Shown: one piece after another, positions 18,677 through 29,435 of the stretch | Layout of the letters: each line of letters opens with the position of its first letter | How positions within the stretch are numbered: position 1 is the first letter of the stretch | Translations under genes and position numbers: made by a program | From: Vibrio zhanjiangensis | GTDB lineage: Bacteria > Pseudomonadota > Gammaproteobacteria > Enterobacterales > Vibrionaceae | Direction: 5' to 3' | Length of the DNA: 64,000 bases | NCBI RefSeq assembly: GCF_030161235.1 | Contig: NZ_BSPW01000024.1 | Span: forward strand, 124,001-188,000 | Notes under the pieces: generated by a model | Seen by the model: only the letters and a program-made list of their open reading frames with translations | Told to the model about the DNA's origin: nothing | Databases searched by the model: none

Positions 18677-19132
18677 ATGAAAAAATGGCTTTGGATTTTA
18701 TTCATTTTACCACTCTTTGCCAATGCTGCTTATGAGAGAAATATGGCCAAACCGGTCAATGAGGTCGTCTTTGGAAGTATAGACTCTGTACGTTATTTGA
18801 GTCAGCAAGATGTTGTTAAGGCCGAATCGTCTGGTTGGGAAACGTTGCTGGGAGCGGTTGTAGGTGGTGTTGTTGGTAATCAATTTGGTGGTGGTACGGG
18901 AAAACAAGTTGCTACAGCCGTAGGAGCAGTTGCAGGTGCTGGAGTGGCACACAATATGGCCAATCAAGAATATAAAGTGGAGTACAAGTTGGTTGAGTTG
19001 CTCATAAAAACTGACAAAGGGAAGCTTATTGATGTCATTCAAGATGTTGATAACAGTATGTTGTTTGAGCGTGGAGATAAGGTACGCCTTCTGTATTTTG
19101 ATAATGGAGTGCGGGTGGATAAAGAGTATTGA
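18677..19132 (+). CDS. Glycine-zipper 2TM domain envelope protein
   Basis: 151 residues. Signal peptide MKKWLWILFILPLFANA (about 1-17) without a lipobox Cys at the cleavage site, then a mature region with ETLLGAVVGGVVGNQFGGGTG (about 56-76) and AVGAVAGAGVAHNMA, the small-residue zipper of the glycine_zipper_2TM family (SlyB/Rick_17kDa-like). The C-terminal beta-rich half, KVRLLYFDNGVRVDKEY, is usual for the family. Likely periplasmic or outer-membrane associated; exact role unknown. AGGAG lies seven bases before the ATG. Confidence 0.82.
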   Translation: MKKWLWILFILPLFANAAYERNMAKPVNEVVFGSIDSVRYLSQQDVVKAESSGWETLLGAVVGGVVGNQFGGGTGKQVATAVGAVAGAGVAHNMANQEYKVEYKLVELLIKTDKGKLIDVIQDVDNSMLFERGDKVRLLYFDNGVRVDKEY

Positions 19133-19280
19133 TCAACTCACACAAAATTATTTTGATAGCGCATAAATATCGCAATTAATGTGACTTTTGTCTGGTTTTA
19201 AATGACGAATTTGGGTACGCTGCCAGTATTGAGAATTTTTAGCTTTTTAGCGTTGCTTAATCAAGGAATATCAAAATTTA

Positions 19281-20561
19281 ATGGAAAGCCTTACGTTACA
19301 ACCCATCAGTAAAGTCGACGGTGAGGTGAACTTGCCAGGCTCAAAAAGTGTTTCAAATCGGGCACTATTACTTGCGGCTCTAGCCCAAGGAACCACTCGT
19401 TTGACCAACCTTTTAGACAGTGATGATATCCGTCACATGTTAAATGCGCTGACGAAACTCGGAGTAGAGTACACGCTCTCACAAGACAAGACGGTTTGCG
19501 AAGTCAAAGGCAGAGGTAAGCCATTCGAATCCCACGAAGTATTAGAGCTATTTCTCGGTAATGCGGGAACAGCAATGCGTCCACTTGCCGCCGCTCTTTG
19601 TTTGGGAGCCGGTGAGTATGTTTTGACGGGTGAGCCACGAATGAAGGAAAGGCCTATTGGTCATTTAGTGGATGCGCTTCGTCAAGCTGGCGCGCATGTA
19701 GAATATATGGAAAACGAAAATTACCCACCACTTAAGATTCAAGGCACAGGCTTGAAGGGAGGGGTGATTGAAATCGATGGTTCAATATCAAGTCAATTTC
19801 TGACCGCATTTTTGATGTCAGCACCGATGGCTCAAGAAGACGTTACCATTAAAATTATTGGGGATTTGGTCTCCAAACCTTATATCGATATTACCCTGCA
19901 TATTATGTCCCAGTTCGGGGTAAAAGTAGAGAATCATGCGTATCAAGAATTTGTTATCCGCCACGGACAATCCTATACGTCCCCAGGTGATTTTCTGGTT
20001 GAAGGAGATGCATCATCGGCGTCTTACTTTTTAGCAGCGGCTGCTATAAAGGGTGGAAAAATCAAAGTGACTGGTATCGGCCGTAACAGTATTCAGGGTG
20101 ACATCCAGTTTGCTGATGCTCTTGAAAAAATGGGGGCAGACATCGAATGGGGTGACGACTATGTTATTTCACGAGTTGGAGAGCTTAAAGCCATTGATAT
20201 GGACTTTAACCATATTCCCGATGCGGCAATGACTATCGCTACGACGGCTCTTTTTGCTAAAGGAACGACGGCAATTCGCAATGTATACAACTGGCGGGTT
20301 AAAGAAACAGATCGCCTAACTGCGATGGCTACCGAGTTGCGCAAAGTGGGTGCCGACGTTGAGGAAGGGGAAGACTATATTATTGTGACCCCGCCCGATA
20401 AGCTGATTCATGCAACGATTGATACTTATGACGATCACCGTATGGCAATGTGTTTTTCGCTCGTGGCGTTGAGTGATACCCCAGTGACAATAAACGACCC
20501 GAAATGTACATCAAAGACGTTTCCGGATTACTTTGACAAATTGTCTTCATTAGGTGGTTAA
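19281..20561 (+). CDS. aroA: 3-phosphoshikimate 1-carboxyvinyltransferase (EPSP synthase)
   Basis: 426 residues. Motifs [47 protein letters not shown] and [21 protein letters not shown] cover shikimate-3-phosphate and PEP contacts; [13 protein letters not shown] is the C-terminal signature. It joins PEP and shikimate-3-phosphate in aromatic amino acid synthesis. The Gly and Ala residues of the glyphosate-sensitive (class I) form are in place. AAGGA precedes the ATG. Conserved neighbourhood with yciN and topA. Confidence 0.97.
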   Translation: MESLTLQPISKVDGEVNLPGSKSVSNRALLLAALAQGTTRLTNLLDSDDIRHMLNALTKLGVEYTLSQDKTVCEVKGRGKPFESHEVLELFLGNAGTAMRPLAAALCLGAGEYVLTGEPRMKERPIGHLVDALRQAGAHVEYMENENYPPLKIQGTGLKGGVIEIDGSISSQFLTAFLMSAPMAQEDVTIKIIGDLVSKPYIDITLHIMSQFGVKVENHAYQEFVIRHGQSYTSPGDFLVEGDASSASYFLAAAAIKGGKIKVTGIGRNSIQGDIQFADALEKMGADIEWGDDYVISRVGELKAIDMDFNHIPDAAMTIATTALFAKGTTAIRNVYNWRVKETDRLTAMATELRKVGADVEEGEDYIIVTPPDKLIHATIDTYDDHRMAMCFSLVALSDTPVTINDPKCTSKTFPDYFDKLSSLGG

Positions 20562-20565
20562 CAAA

Positions 20566-20593
20566 ACAGCTCCTAATGAAGGTTAGGAGCTGT
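20566..20593. terminator. Terminator after aroA (bidirectional)
   Basis: A perfect 11-bp stem (ACAGCTCCTAA / TTAGGAGCTGT) with a 6-nt loop starts five bases after the aroA stop. The minus strand continues into GTTTTGTT, so it can also end transcription from the convergent yciN gene. Confidence 0.75.
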
Positions 20594-20659
20594 ATAAAAC
20601 AGATTCATTTGCTTTGGTTTGCGAAACGCTAGCTATTATTACCTTTAAGGGCTATCAAT

Positions 20660-20911
20660 CTAGTCATGTTTCAACGTGAATTCGTTGGATAAATGAAGGG
20701 TAAGGTATTTCAAAATATTAAAAGCTGCTGGCGTATTTGGTGTGGGTAATCCATTTTTATCGAGAAAGCATTGGCCTTTGAAAATGAGAATGTCGTCTTT
20801 TTCTTCAACTTCATCTGCTCTCATACCTGTTATGTAGTCGCTGTGTTCTTGGATTAGGTGATTGGCAATCAATAAAAGTTCGAATTTTGAAATAACTTTT
20901 TTCTGATTCAT
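20660..20911 (-). CDS. yciN: DUF2498 family protein YciN
   Basis: 83 residues that follow E. coli YciN throughout: LLLIANHLIQEHSDYITGM, a short acidic loop EVEEKDDILIFKG, then FLDKNGLPTPNTPAAFNILKYLTLHLS. Function unknown; cytosolic. In enterobacteria it also neighbours topA, which supports the assignment. Divergent from topA. Confidence 0.85.
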   Translation of the reverse strand: MNQKKVISKFELLLIANHLIQEHSDYITGMRADEVEEKDDILIFKGQCFLDKNGLPTPNTPAAFNILKYLTLHLSNEFTLKHD

Positions 20912-21273
20912 CTACTATTACTCATGATCTAGCACTGGTGTGGATTGGTAAGAGTGTAAAATGACTCTCATTTTTAGCCTTTGAGTTAGATCAATCGCGC
21001 TTTACTTTGGCGGTATAGTGCAAAGGCTCTTATTTTGTGAGCGGTGGCAAAATTTTCTTGCTTGTATTAGCAGAAGTGAGCTTGCCACGGCTAGTATGTG
21101 GGACCTTTCAAAGAGGTGAGTAGCAATCCGTTGAATTGTCGACCAGTTAGTTGTGGATCTGAAAAAAGATATTGATCTTCTGGTTTTCTCGCTCGATAGT
21201 AAAAAAAGAAGTAACATTTTTAAGTATGCCGTGCGCTATGGCGTCGGGTCATATAAAGGACACTTGGGTCAAT
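20912..21273. other. yciN/topA divergent intergenic region (362 bp)
   Basis: No coding or RNA gene recognised. It must carry the topA and yciN promoters; supercoiling-sensitive topA promoters are expected here from E. coli. A longer in-frame extension of topA up to 21172 has no family similarity, so I treat it as untranslated. Confidence 0.45.
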
Positions 21274-23901
21274 ATGGGTAAGTCACTCGTTATTGTGGAG
21301 TCGCCAGCTAAGGCTAAAACCATCAATAAGTATTTAGGTAAGGACTTCATCGTAAAGTCCAGTGTAGGTCATGTAAGAGACCTACCAACGGCTGGTCAAA
21401 GTACTGGTCAAAAAGCTGCAGCGATTTCGACCAAAGGTTTGAGTGCTGAAGATAAAGCTCAAATCAAGAAAGAAAAAGATCGGAAAGCGTTAATTAAAAA
21501 AATGGGCATTGACCCTTTCAATGGCTGGGAGCCTAACTATCAAGTTTTGCCTGGTAAGGAAAAGGTCGTTGCTGAGCTACAAAAATTAGCTGAAGATGCA
21601 GATAGCGTTTATCTCGCAACCGATTTGGATCGCGAAGGAGAAGCCATCGCTTGGCACCTTCGTGAGATCATCGGTGGAGATGAAGAGCGATATAAGCGAG
21701 TGGTATTTAACGAAATCACTAAAAATGCTATCCAACAGGCTTTCGAAGCGCCTGGTGAACTCAATATGGATGGTGTGAACGCGCAGCAGGCACGTCGATT
21801 TATGGATCGAGTAGTCGGTTTTATGGTGTCACCATTATTGTGGAAAAAAGTGGCTCGTGGTCTTTCCGCTGGCCGAGTTCAATCAGTGGCAGTTAAGTTG
21901 CTTGTTGAACGTGAGCGGGAAATTAATGCCTTTATTCCAGAAGAGTTCTGGGATATCCACGCTGATACGAAAACTAGAGACAAAGAAGATTTCCGTCTTC
22001 AGGTCGCACAAAAAGATGGTATAGCGTTTAAAGCAGCAAATGAAGCACAAGCGCAGTCTGCGGTGGCGGCTTTAGAAAATGCTGCATACGAAGTGTGTAA
22101 GCGTGAGGATAGGCCTACGTCTAGTAAGCCTTCCGCGCCTTTTATTACTTCAACGTTACAGCAAGCGGCAAGTACTCGCCTTGGCTATGGTGTGAAGAAG
22201 ACTATGATGCTGGCGCAGCGCTTGTACGAAGCTGGCTATATTACCTATATGCGTACGGATTCGACAAACTTGAGTTCTGAAGCAGTGGAGGCCGTTCGTC
22301 AGTTTATCACGGATCAATTTGGCGAGCCCTATTTGCCAGAAAAACCCAATGTATATGGTAGTAAGCAAGGCGCTCAAGAGGCTCACGAGGCGATACGTCC
22401 TTCTGATGTCTCTGTGAAAGCGGATGACTTAGTGGCAATGGAAGCCGATGCCCATAAACTGTATTCACTAATATGGAATCAATTTGTTGCTTGTCAGATG
22501 ATGCCTGCTAAGTATGACTCTACAACAGTCAGTGTTAAAGCGGCAGAATATACTCTAAAGGCGAAAGGTCGAATTCTAAAGTTCGATGGATGGACTCGCG
22601 TTCAGCGGCCACTTGGTAAGAATGAAGACCAAATTCTTCCACCAGTGCAAGTCGGTGACAAAATTGATCTGGTTAGCTTGGACCCCAAACAACACTTCAC
22701 TAAACCGCCGGCACGTTTTACCGAAGCTGCCTTAGTCAAAGAGCTTGAGAAGCGCGGAATTGGTCGACCATCAACTTATGCATCGATTATTTCTACAATT
22801 CAGGACAGAGGATATGTAAAGGTTGAGCAGCGGAGATTTTACGCAGAAAAAATGGGTGAAATTGTCACCGATCGTCTAGATGATAGCTTTCACGAATTAA
22901 TGAATTACGAGTTTACTTCACGTATGGAAGAAAAACTCGATCAGATAGCAGAAGGCAATGCCAACTGGAAAAAAGTTCTAGATAACTTTTTTGATGATTT
23001 TACCAATGATTTGGAAAAAGCGGAGCTGGATGAACATGAAGGTGGCATGAAGCCAAACCACATCGTTTATACGGACATTGAATGCCCGACGTGTGGACGT
23101 GAAATGGGAATCAGAACGGCGTCCACAGGTGTATTCTTAGGTTGTTCTGGCTATGCACTTTCGCCTAAAGAGCGTTGTAAAACGACCATCAACCTTGGTG
23201 ACGAAGAAGGCATTGTCAACGTACTTGAAGAAGATGTTGAGACTGCTGCGTTACGTGCTAAGAAGCGCTGTCCTATCTGTGAAACCGCCATGGATGCATA
23301 CTTAATCGATGATAAGCGTAAGCTTCATGTGTGTGGCAATAACCCCAACTGTGACGGGTATGTTGTGGAACACGGCGAGTTTAAAGTTAAAGGGTATGAA
23401 GGGCCGACGGTTGAGTGCGACAAATGTGGCAGTGAAATGGTATTGAAAAATGGCCGATTTGGTAAGTATATGGATTGTACTAGTGAGTCGTGTAAAAATA
23501 CTCGTAAGATTCTTAAAAATGGCGAGATTGCACCACCAAAAGAAGATCCCGTTCATTTCCCTGAACTCCCATGTGAAAACTCAGATGCTTATTTTGTATT
23601 AAGAGATGGTGCTTCTGGTTTGTTTCTTGCGGCAAATACTTTCCCTAAATCTCGTGAGACCAGAGCTCCTTTTGTGGAAGAACTGGTTAGATTTAAAGAG
23701 CGTATTTCTCCAAAGTTCCACTATTTGACCATGGCGCCAGAAAAGGACCCCGATGGTCGCCCTATGGTCGTTCGCTTTAGCCGTAAATCGAAAGAGAATT
23801 ACGTACGCTCTGAAATAGATGGTAAACCATCAGGATATACAGCACTGTATATTGATGGAAAATGGGAAATTACGGATAAGCGTAAAAAACCGACAAAGTA
23901 G
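21274..23901 (+). CDS. topA: DNA topoisomerase I
   Basis: 875 residues from the ATG of [17 protein letters not shown]; the frame is open 34 codons further upstream but that part is not TopA-like. Toprim domain with SVGHVRDLP and the acidic [17 protein letters not shown] near 110-125, and catalytic Tyr in [17 protein letters not shown] near 320. Cleavage-site helices [15 protein letters not shown] and three C-terminal zinc ribbons (about 606-780: [18 protein letters not shown]...[10 protein letters not shown]...C) follow, then a basic C-terminal tail. It relaxes negative supercoils. Length matches Vibrio TopA. Confidence 0.97.
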   Translation: MGKSLVIVESPAKAKTINKYLGKDFIVKSSVGHVRDLPTAGQSTGQKAAAISTKGLSAEDKAQIKKEKDRKALIKKMGIDPFNGWEPNYQVLPGKEKVVAELQKLAEDADSVYLATDLDREGEAIAWHLREIIGGDEERYKRVVFNEITKNAIQQAFEAPGELNMDGVNAQQARRFMDRVVGFMVSPLLWKKVARGLSAGRVQSVAVKLLVEREREINAFIPEEFWDIHADTKTRDKEDFRLQVAQKDGIAFKAANEAQAQSAVAALENAAYEVCKREDRPTSSKPSAPFITSTLQQAASTRLGYGVKKTMMLAQRLYEAGYITYMRTDSTNLSSEAVEAVRQFITDQFGEPYLPEKPNVYGSKQGAQEAHEAIRPSDVSVKADDLVAMEADAHKLYSLIWNQFVACQMMPAKYDSTTVSVKAAEYTLKAKGRILKFDGWTRVQRPLGKNEDQILPPVQVGDKIDLVSLDPKQHFTKPPARFTEAALVKELEKRGIGRPSTYASIISTIQDRGYVKVEQRRFYAEKMGEIVTDRLDDSFHELMNYEFTSRMEEKLDQIAEGNANWKKVLDNFFDDFTNDLEKAELDEHEGGMKPNHIVYTDIECPTCGREMGIRTASTGVFLGCSGYALSPKERCKTTINLGDEEGIVNVLEEDVETAALRAKKRCPICETAMDAYLIDDKRKLHVCGNNPNCDGYVVEHGEFKVKGYEGPTVECDKCGSEMVLKNGRFGKYMDCTSESCKNTRKILKNGEIAPPKEDPVHFPELPCENSDAYFVLRDGASGLFLAANTFPKSRETRAPFVEELVRFKERISPKFHYLTMAPEKDPDGRPMVVRFSRKSKENYVRSEIDGKPSGYTALYIDGKWEITDKRKKPTK

Positions 23902-23942
23902 ATTGGTCTATTTTTTTAGTATGTTCCATCCTAAATAGAGTG

Positions 23943-23972
23943 AAAACAGCCACATTTCGTGGCTGTTTTTTT
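23943..23972 (+). terminator. Intrinsic terminator of topA
   Basis: A perfect 11-bp stem (AAAACAGCCAC / GTGGCTGTTTT) with a 5-nt loop ends in a run of eight T. It sits 42 bp after topA. The rest of 23973-24266 upstream of glgC shows nothing definable. Confidence 0.9.
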
Positions 23973-24266
23973 ATCACAAATTTGGTTGAACGTGAACCAG
24001 AGGCTTAGAGATGGATCATACTCCGTGCTGGAACGCTTATGCGATTGCATGTTTTGAATTGTAAATTTATGGGAATGAGGTAACGTATAGTAGATCGCGT
24101 GCATATGTCGATAACGCTAGAGCATTAGGCTGTAGATTTGCATGATGAGTATTAGTACTTGTCACGCATCTCGTATGTTTGTGTGGTGGCATCTCGCAAC
24201 TTGGAAGATAGAGATACATTTTGGAGTGGGTAGTGGTCCAAAATAATAAAGTATGGAGATTATAGA

Positions 24267-25484
24267 ATGGCCGGTGTTTTAGGAATGATCCTTGCGGGTG
24301 GAGAAGGTTCACGCCTTCGCCCTTTGACGGAATCCCGCAGTAAGCCTGCAGTTCCCTTTGGTGGAAGCTACCGTTTAATTGACTTTGCACTAAATAACTT
24401 TGTTAATGCAGATTTAATGCGGATCTATGTATTAACACAGTTCAAATCTCAATCTCTGTTTCATCATCTCAAAAAAGGTTGGAATATCAGCGGTATAACA
24501 GACCGATTTATTGACCCTATTCCTGCTCAAATGAGAACGGGTAAACGCTGGTATGAAGGTACTGCGGATGCCATTTATCAAAATATTCGCTTCATGGAAT
24601 TGGCAGAACCAGATCAAGTATGTATTTTCGGGTCTGATCATATCTACAAAATGGATATCAAGCAGGTTCTTGATTTCCATAAGCAAAAGCACGCCTCTTT
24701 AACAGTCTCTGCTCTACGTGTACCTTTGTCTGAAGCTTCACAGTTTGGTGTTATTGAAGTAGACAGTGATGGCCGTATGGTCGGTTTTGAAGAGAAACCA
24801 GCCGAACCCAAATCTATTCCTGGTGACCCTGACCATGCCTTGGTATCTATGGGGAATTACGTATTTGAAGCCAAGCCCCTTTTTGCTGAGCTGATAGAAG
24901 ATGCTGACAACCCAGATTCCTCCCATGACTTTGGTAAAGATATCATTCCTAAAATGTTCCCGCGTGGTGATGTTTTTGTCTATGACTTTAGCCAAAATCA
25001 AATCCCAGGAGAAAAGGGCGTCGTATACTGGAGGGATGTTGGTACTATAGATTCATATTGGCAAGCCCATATGGATCTGCTTGAAAAAGAGCCGCCTTTT
25101 TCACTGTACAATCGCAACTGGCCATTACATACTTTTTATCCTGCTTTACCTCCAGCTACGTTTAGTGACTCCGACAATAGAAGAGTGCAAATAATAGATA
25201 GCTTAGTGTGTAATGGGAGCTATGTAAGATGCTCGAGAATTGAAAAATCTGTCTTGGGATTTCGTAGTAATATTGCATCGGCTTGTGATATTAGTGAGAG
25301 TATCTTACTGGGTGACGTTAAAGTCGGAGAGGGCTGCGTGCTACGCCGTGTCATCATAGATAAAAATGCTGATATTGCCCCTCATACGAAAATTGGCGTA
25401 GATATAGAAGAAGATAGGAAACATTTCCATGTTTCTGAAGATGGTATTGTTGTCATTCCCAAAGGAGTACGTGTTGGATACTAA
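24267..25484 (+). CDS. glgC: Glucose-1-phosphate adenylyltransferase
   Basis: 405 residues. The nucleotidyltransferase signature LAGGEGSRLRPLTESRSKPAVPFGG is at 9-33, with FGSDHIYKMD, GFEEKPAEPKSIPG and SSHDFGKDIIPKM following; the C-terminal left-handed beta-helix ends VIPKGVRVGY. It makes ADP-glucose from ATP and glucose-1-phosphate, the committed step of glycogen synthesis, and is normally allosterically controlled. GGAG precedes the ATG. It overlaps glgA, so the two are translationally coupled. Confidence 0.96.
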   Translation: MAGVLGMILAGGEGSRLRPLTESRSKPAVPFGGSYRLIDFALNNFVNADLMRIYVLTQFKSQSLFHHLKKGWNISGITDRFIDPIPAQMRTGKRWYEGTADAIYQNIRFMELAEPDQVCIFGSDHIYKMDIKQVLDFHKQKHASLTVSALRVPLSEASQFGVIEVDSDGRMVGFEEKPAEPKSIPGDPDHALVSMGNYVFEAKPLFAELIEDADNPDSSHDFGKDIIPKMFPRGDVFVYDFSQNQIPGEKGVVYWRDVGTIDSYWQAHMDLLEKEPPFSLYNRNWPLHTFYPALPPATFSDSDNRRVQIIDSLVCNGSYVRCSRIEKSVLGFRSNIASACDISESILLGDVKVGEGCVLRRVIIDKNADIAPHTKIGVDIEEDRKHFHVSEDGIVVIPKGVRVGY

Positions 25485-26931
25485 GAGTTTATCAGTACTG
25501 TTTGTTGCGTCTGAGGTTGAAGGGTTAATAAAAAGTGGGGGGTTGGCTGATGTAGCAAAAGCACTACCAGAAGCGCTAGTCACGCTGAATCAAGATGTTA
25601 GAATCGCATTGCCCGCGTATCAACAAATATCTCATTTAGAAAAAGCAACGGTCTTACTTGATACTCAGCTTGAGCATAGTCCCCATACGGAATATAGGGT
25701 GTTGGAACTGCGGATATCAAATGTTGTGGTCTATGCTATTGATTGTCCGAAGTATTTCAATCGCTCTGAAATGTATGCCGTTAATAATAGGGCGTATAGT
25801 GATAATGGCGAACGTTTCGCTTTTTTTAGTGCAGCAAGCCTTGATATGTTACCAAAGCTTGGCTTCCGACCGAATATTGTGCATGCGAACGACTGGCACA
25901 CAGGATTAGTTCCTTATCTTTTAAAATATCGACATAGACAATCTGAGTTTTATGCCGAAATGAAAAGTATAATGACAGTTCACAATGCCATATTTAAGGG
26001 GGTGTTCAGCTACGATGACCTACTCTGCTTACCTGAAATGCAAACTAGATATGCTCCTGATGCGGCTGTGAGTCCAACGCATATCACCATGCTTAAAGCT
26101 GGCGTTATGACGGCTGATAAAATTAGCGCTGTGAGTCCTACTTATGCCGAAGAACTAAAAACTGAGATGGGCAGTCATGGTATGTCTGAAGAGTTTAGGG
26201 CACGGCAGGCAGACTTAGTCGGAATACTGAATGGGTGTGATTATTCTTTGTGGAATCCTAAGACAGATCCTTATTTAGAAATGAATTATCAGCCCAATAA
26301 AGACAGCTTAAAGAGAGGGAAAAAAGCCTGCAAATATGCTCTGCAAACCAAGCTAGGGCTTGATATCAGAGATGTAGCTGTTTATGGGATGGTTTGTCGT
26401 TTGACCAACCAAAAGGGTATTCAATATCTGCTTCCGATACTCGAGCGATTTTTGAGTCATCAAGTTCAATTTGTGATTGTAGGTACCGGCGATCCGAGCT
26501 TGGCGGTCAAGCTTAGAGATATTCAACGGCGTCATGGTAGACAATTTAAGTTTATCGAGGCGTACAGCAATGAACTCGCCCATATGGTTGAAGCGGGTGC
26601 CGATGTGTTTGTTATGCCGTCTGAGTTTGAGCCTTGTGGTTTGAACCAGATTTACAGCATGGCTTATGGTACTTTACCCATAGTCCGTGCAGTAGGAGGC
26701 CTTAAAGATACAGTGGTTGATTATGCGACAGATCCCGATAGAGCGACAGGCTTTGTGTTTAATCAGCCAAAACCAAGCGAACTGTTGATTACATTGCAAC
26801 ATGCTTTATTAGTTTATGAACAACAACCAGAAGAATTTATGCGCGTTCAACTTAATGCGATGGAGCAAAATTTCAGCTGGAGTATTGCTGCTGACGAGTA
26901 CTTGAGCTTATATAATAGTGTGTTGATGTGA
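25471..26931 (+). CDS. glgA: Glycogen synthase (ADP-glucose dependent)
   Basis: About 486 residues, GT5 family. N-terminal SVLFVASEVEGLIKSGGLADVAKALP holds the KSGG form of the KTGGL ADP-binding loop; VHANDWHTGLVPYLL, TVHNAIFKGVF and the C-terminal PSEFEPCGLNQIYSMAYGT with RAVGGLKDTVVDY complete the active site. Start choice: the frame opens at 25429, but AAAGGAG lies just before a GTG (25471) and a TTG (25474), and the protein then begins like other Vibrio GlgA (DTKSLSVLF), so a non-ATG start overlapping glgC by about 14 bp is likely. It elongates alpha-1,4-glucan. Confidence 0.94.
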   Translation: MLDTKSLSVLFVASEVEGLIKSGGLADVAKALPEALVTLNQDVRIALPAYQQISHLEKATVLLDTQLEHSPHTEYRVLELRISNVVVYAIDCPKYFNRSEMYAVNNRAYSDNGERFAFFSAASLDMLPKLGFRPNIVHANDWHTGLVPYLLKYRHRQSEFYAEMKSIMTVHNAIFKGVFSYDDLLCLPEMQTRYAPDAAVSPTHITMLKAGVMTADKISAVSPTYAEELKTEMGSHGMSEEFRARQADLVGILNGCDYSLWNPKTDPYLEMNYQPNKDSLKRGKKACKYALQTKLGLDIRDVAVYGMVCRLTNQKGIQYLLPILERFLSHQVQFVIVGTGDPSLAVKLRDIQRRHGRQFKFIEAYSNELAHMVEAGADVFVMPSEFEPCGLNQIYSMAYGTLPIVRAVGGLKDTVVDYATDPDRATGFVFNQPKPSELLITLQHALLVYEQQPEEFMRVQLNAMEQNFSWSIAADEYLSLYNSVLM

Positions 26932-27013
26932 TAATCGCACAAGCAGAGTGCAATTGACGGCATGATGTTTGACAACTTAATGATTTCTGAGGAGTTAATA
27001 ATGGCGGTATTTG

Positions 27014-27022
27014 TGATATACT
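27014..27022 (+). promoter_or_regulatory. Candidate extended -10 promoter of the hydrolase gene
   Basis: TGATATACT (TG extension at 27014-27015, hexamer TATACT at 27017-27022) lies about 40 bp before the start of the alpha/beta hydrolase. No good -35 is visible, which extended -10 promoters tolerate. Confidence 0.35.
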
Positions 27023-27063
27023 GCACGTAATTGGGTTTTGTAAAACGGATTTTAATTTGAGCT

Positions 27064-27867
27064 ATGAGTCAAGAGCTACTTTTTCACAAGACATATCTGC
27101 ATCCTACGAGTGATGAATGGGTTGTTTTTGTTCATGGAGCTGGAGGAAGCTCCTCTCTCTGGTTCAAGCAAATTAAAGCCTATCGTCAGCACTTCAATCT
27201 ACTTTTAGTCGACTTACGTGGTCACGGTCAGTCTCGTACTTTTATTCGAGAATTAATATCGAGTCGTTACACTTTCAAATCGGTGACCTCGGATATTCTG
27301 AAAGTTTTAGACCATCTGAAAATTCACTCAGCGCATTTTGTCGGTATGTCTTTAGGAACCATAATTGTCCGGAATTTGGCCGAGCTATCCACTGACAGGG
27401 TCAAATCGATGGTTTTAGGGGGAGCGGTGACAAGGCTGAATATGCGCTCTCAGATTTTGGCAAAAATAGGCAATCTGTTTAAGCATATTGTGCCATACAT
27501 GTGGCTGTATAGCTTATTCGCTTATATAGTTATGCCTCAGAAAGCCCAGAAAGAGTCTCGCCACTTATTCATAAGAGAGGCTAAAAAGCTGTGTCAGAAA
27601 GAATTTAAGCGCTGGTTTATTCTAACCACAGATGTGAATCCTCTTATGCGTTACTTTAAAGAAAAAGAGTTGCCTATACCAACTTTGTATTTAATGGGGG
27701 AGTTGGACTATATGTTTTTGACTCCCGTAAAAGAGATGGTTGCTATCCATCAAAGTAGCTCTTTGTTTGAAATACCCAATTGTGGACACGTATGCAATAT
27801 CGAATGTCCCGAAGTATTTAACCAACACTCTATCGAGTTTATCCAAAGTCAGACGCTGTTACAGTAG
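27064..27867 (+). CDS. Alpha/beta hydrolase
   Basis: 267 residues. Oxyanion-loop motif FVHGAGGSSSLW at about 22-33, LVDLRGHGQS, nucleophile elbow VGMSLGT (Ser near 95), acid in LMGELDYMF, and catalytic His in PNCGHVCNIECP. No signal peptide, so cytosolic. The middle has a hydrophobic cap region (LFKHIVPYMWLYSLFAYIVMP). Esterase, lipase or hydrolase on an unknown small substrate. It follows glgA after 132 bp with its own candidate promoter; I see no direct link to glycogen. Confidence 0.85.
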   Translation: MSQELLFHKTYLHPTSDEWVVFVHGAGGSSSLWFKQIKAYRQHFNLLLVDLRGHGQSRTFIRELISSRYTFKSVTSDILKVLDHLKIHSAHFVGMSLGTIIVRNLAELSTDRVKSMVLGGAVTRLNMRSQILAKIGNLFKHIVPYMWLYSLFAYIVMPQKAQKESRHLFIREAKKLCQKEFKRWFILTTDVNPLMRYFKEKELPIPTLYLMGELDYMFLTPVKEMVAIHQSSSLFEIPNCGHVCNIECPEVFNQHSIEFIQSQTLLQ

Positions 27868-28281
27868 ATCGAGTTCAACATTATTTTTAAGGTCTTTCGG
27901 TGGGCGATAGGACTCGTGCAATCTTAGGTATTTTTTCTCGCTTATCTCCTTCATTTTGCAAAAAATTTATATTTATTTTCTTGTATTTATATCAAGAGTC
28001 TGACTTTGCGGTTAGTGCATGGCTTAACATTCTTTATGCTTTCTTTTAGATTCTTACTTGTCGTAATGTTATAAAAAATTTTTTTAAATTTAAATTAAAT
28101 TAACATTTGTTTTTATGATTTTTTGCTGTTTGAACATATAGTGTAAGTCGTTGTTATAGGGGGAAATCATCTGTATAGATATCTTGGGTTGTACCTTTTT
28201 CTCCTTAATACCTCTGTCTATATTTTCTGTTTAGACGTGTTTCGCTTCGTTTTCAAATTTACTGTTGGGTTGGCTGATCCT
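27868..28281. other. AT-rich region before the LysR gene (414 bp)
   Basis: No gene recognised. 28070-28140 is almost pure A/T with T-tracts and TTAAATTTAAATTAAATTAA-like stretches, the kind of DNA that H-NS binds; this is the left side of the accessory block. An upstream in-frame extension of the LysR frame starts at a TTG at 28189 and is rejected. Confidence 0.45.
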
Positions 28282-29118
28282 ATGAACAAATCTAAGTGCT
28301 TTATTGACTCAAAGTACCTATTAACACTTATTAAAGTGGCAAAATATCGTAGTGTAACAGCGGCAGCTGAGTCACTGTTTATGACGCAACCCGCCGTTTC
28401 CCAGCACATTAAGAAGATTGAAAATACCATAGGTGTAGAGGTGTTTGATCGAAGAGGTGGCTTTGAACTGACTCAGCATGGCAAAATTTTGTTCGACCAT
28501 GCAAAAAAAATGTTGAGTATGAACGAGAGTTTATTTGACCAGCTAAAAAGTATCAATCTAGGTCGTCGACTGAACATTGCAGTAGAAGATGTGTTTTGCC
28601 CAAGAGTCATAGAATGTGTATTGAGGCAATTTAAAACACTAGATTACCGTGAGCTCTCCTTTACAAGTTTTAGTCTTGAACATTGCCCTCCTGTAGAAGA
28701 GTACGATCTGATATTTACCACTGAAAGATTGCCTAGAGGCAGGGGAACATCTCATCATCTTGATACGGTTAGCTACAGCCTTGTACGTTCTAGTGGCGAC
28801 ATGGTGACCCCAACTAGAGTTATTTTTTCAAGCACTTTAACGAAATCTTATGTTAGAAGTGTACTGACAGAACACGAGATTTCTCTCGATAATGTAGTTT
28901 ACTGGCATACCACCAGTTCATCGACACTAATTAACAGTGAACTGGCGATGCCTGGGACAATTGCAATATGTCCAGATTGGTCTGTGACAAGCGATGGGTA
29001 TCTAAAAACTCCGTTGTCCCAATTAATTAATATGTATATATGGAGTAGCGATGACAGCATGACCAAGATTGCCTCATCCGATGTGCCAGCGCGTGTGCGT
29101 CAAACGTGTAAACTATAG
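28282..29118 (+). CDS. LysR family transcriptional regulator
   Basis: 278 residues from the ATG of MNKSKCFIDSKYLLTL. The N-terminal winged helix-turn-helix is clear: SVTAAAESLFMTQPAVSQHI then KKIENTIGVEVFDRRGG. The effector-binding half is short and diverged (LGRRLNIAVEDVFCPRVIECV...), so the ligand cannot be guessed; the total is about 20 residues shorter than usual LysR proteins. Ribosome-binding site is weak. It is followed on the same strand, after 317 bp of AT-rich DNA, by the EEP-fold gene, which is a candidate target. Confidence 0.85.
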   Translation: MNKSKCFIDSKYLLTLIKVAKYRSVTAAAESLFMTQPAVSQHIKKIENTIGVEVFDRRGGFELTQHGKILFDHAKKMLSMNESLFDQLKSINLGRRLNIAVEDVFCPRVIECVLRQFKTLDYRELSFTSFSLEHCPPVEEYDLIFTTERLPRGRGTSHHLDTVSYSLVRSSGDMVTPTRVIFSSTLTKSYVRSVLTEHEISLDNVVYWHTTSSSTLINSELAMPGTIAICPDWSVTSDGYLKTPLSQLINMYIWSSDDSMTKIASSDVPARVRQTCKL

Positions 29119-29435
29119 CGTGTACAGGGTGAGCTTATCAATGTTGTTATTTGCTACTTTGAGGTATCTGATAATAATATAGTAAAGGTTTATATTAATC
29201 ATAATTTTAAAATATCTATTCATAAAAAATTAGCGCTGAGAATATGACTTATTATTGAGGTGTTTTTTGGGTGAAATTTAATTTTCCACATAGAGATCTT
29301 CATTCAAAATATGATATGGGTAACTGATTTTTCGATTATATAACTGAAAGATATCGATGGGGTAATAATTAATATTGCCTAGTACGCACAGTTTTATCTA
29401 AAAATTATCTATATAATTTTTATTGAAATTTAACT
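29119..29435. other. AT-rich spacer between LysR and EEP-fold genes (317 bp)
   Basis: Strongly A/T-rich with no open frame of note. It presumably holds the promoter of the EEP-fold gene; no specific operator could be read. Confidence 0.45.

Noticed and set aside
28189-28281. Longer N-terminus for the LysR protein from a TTG
   Set aside because: The added hydrophobic 31 residues are not found in LysR proteins, and the helix-turn-helix normally lies within the first 10-15 residues.
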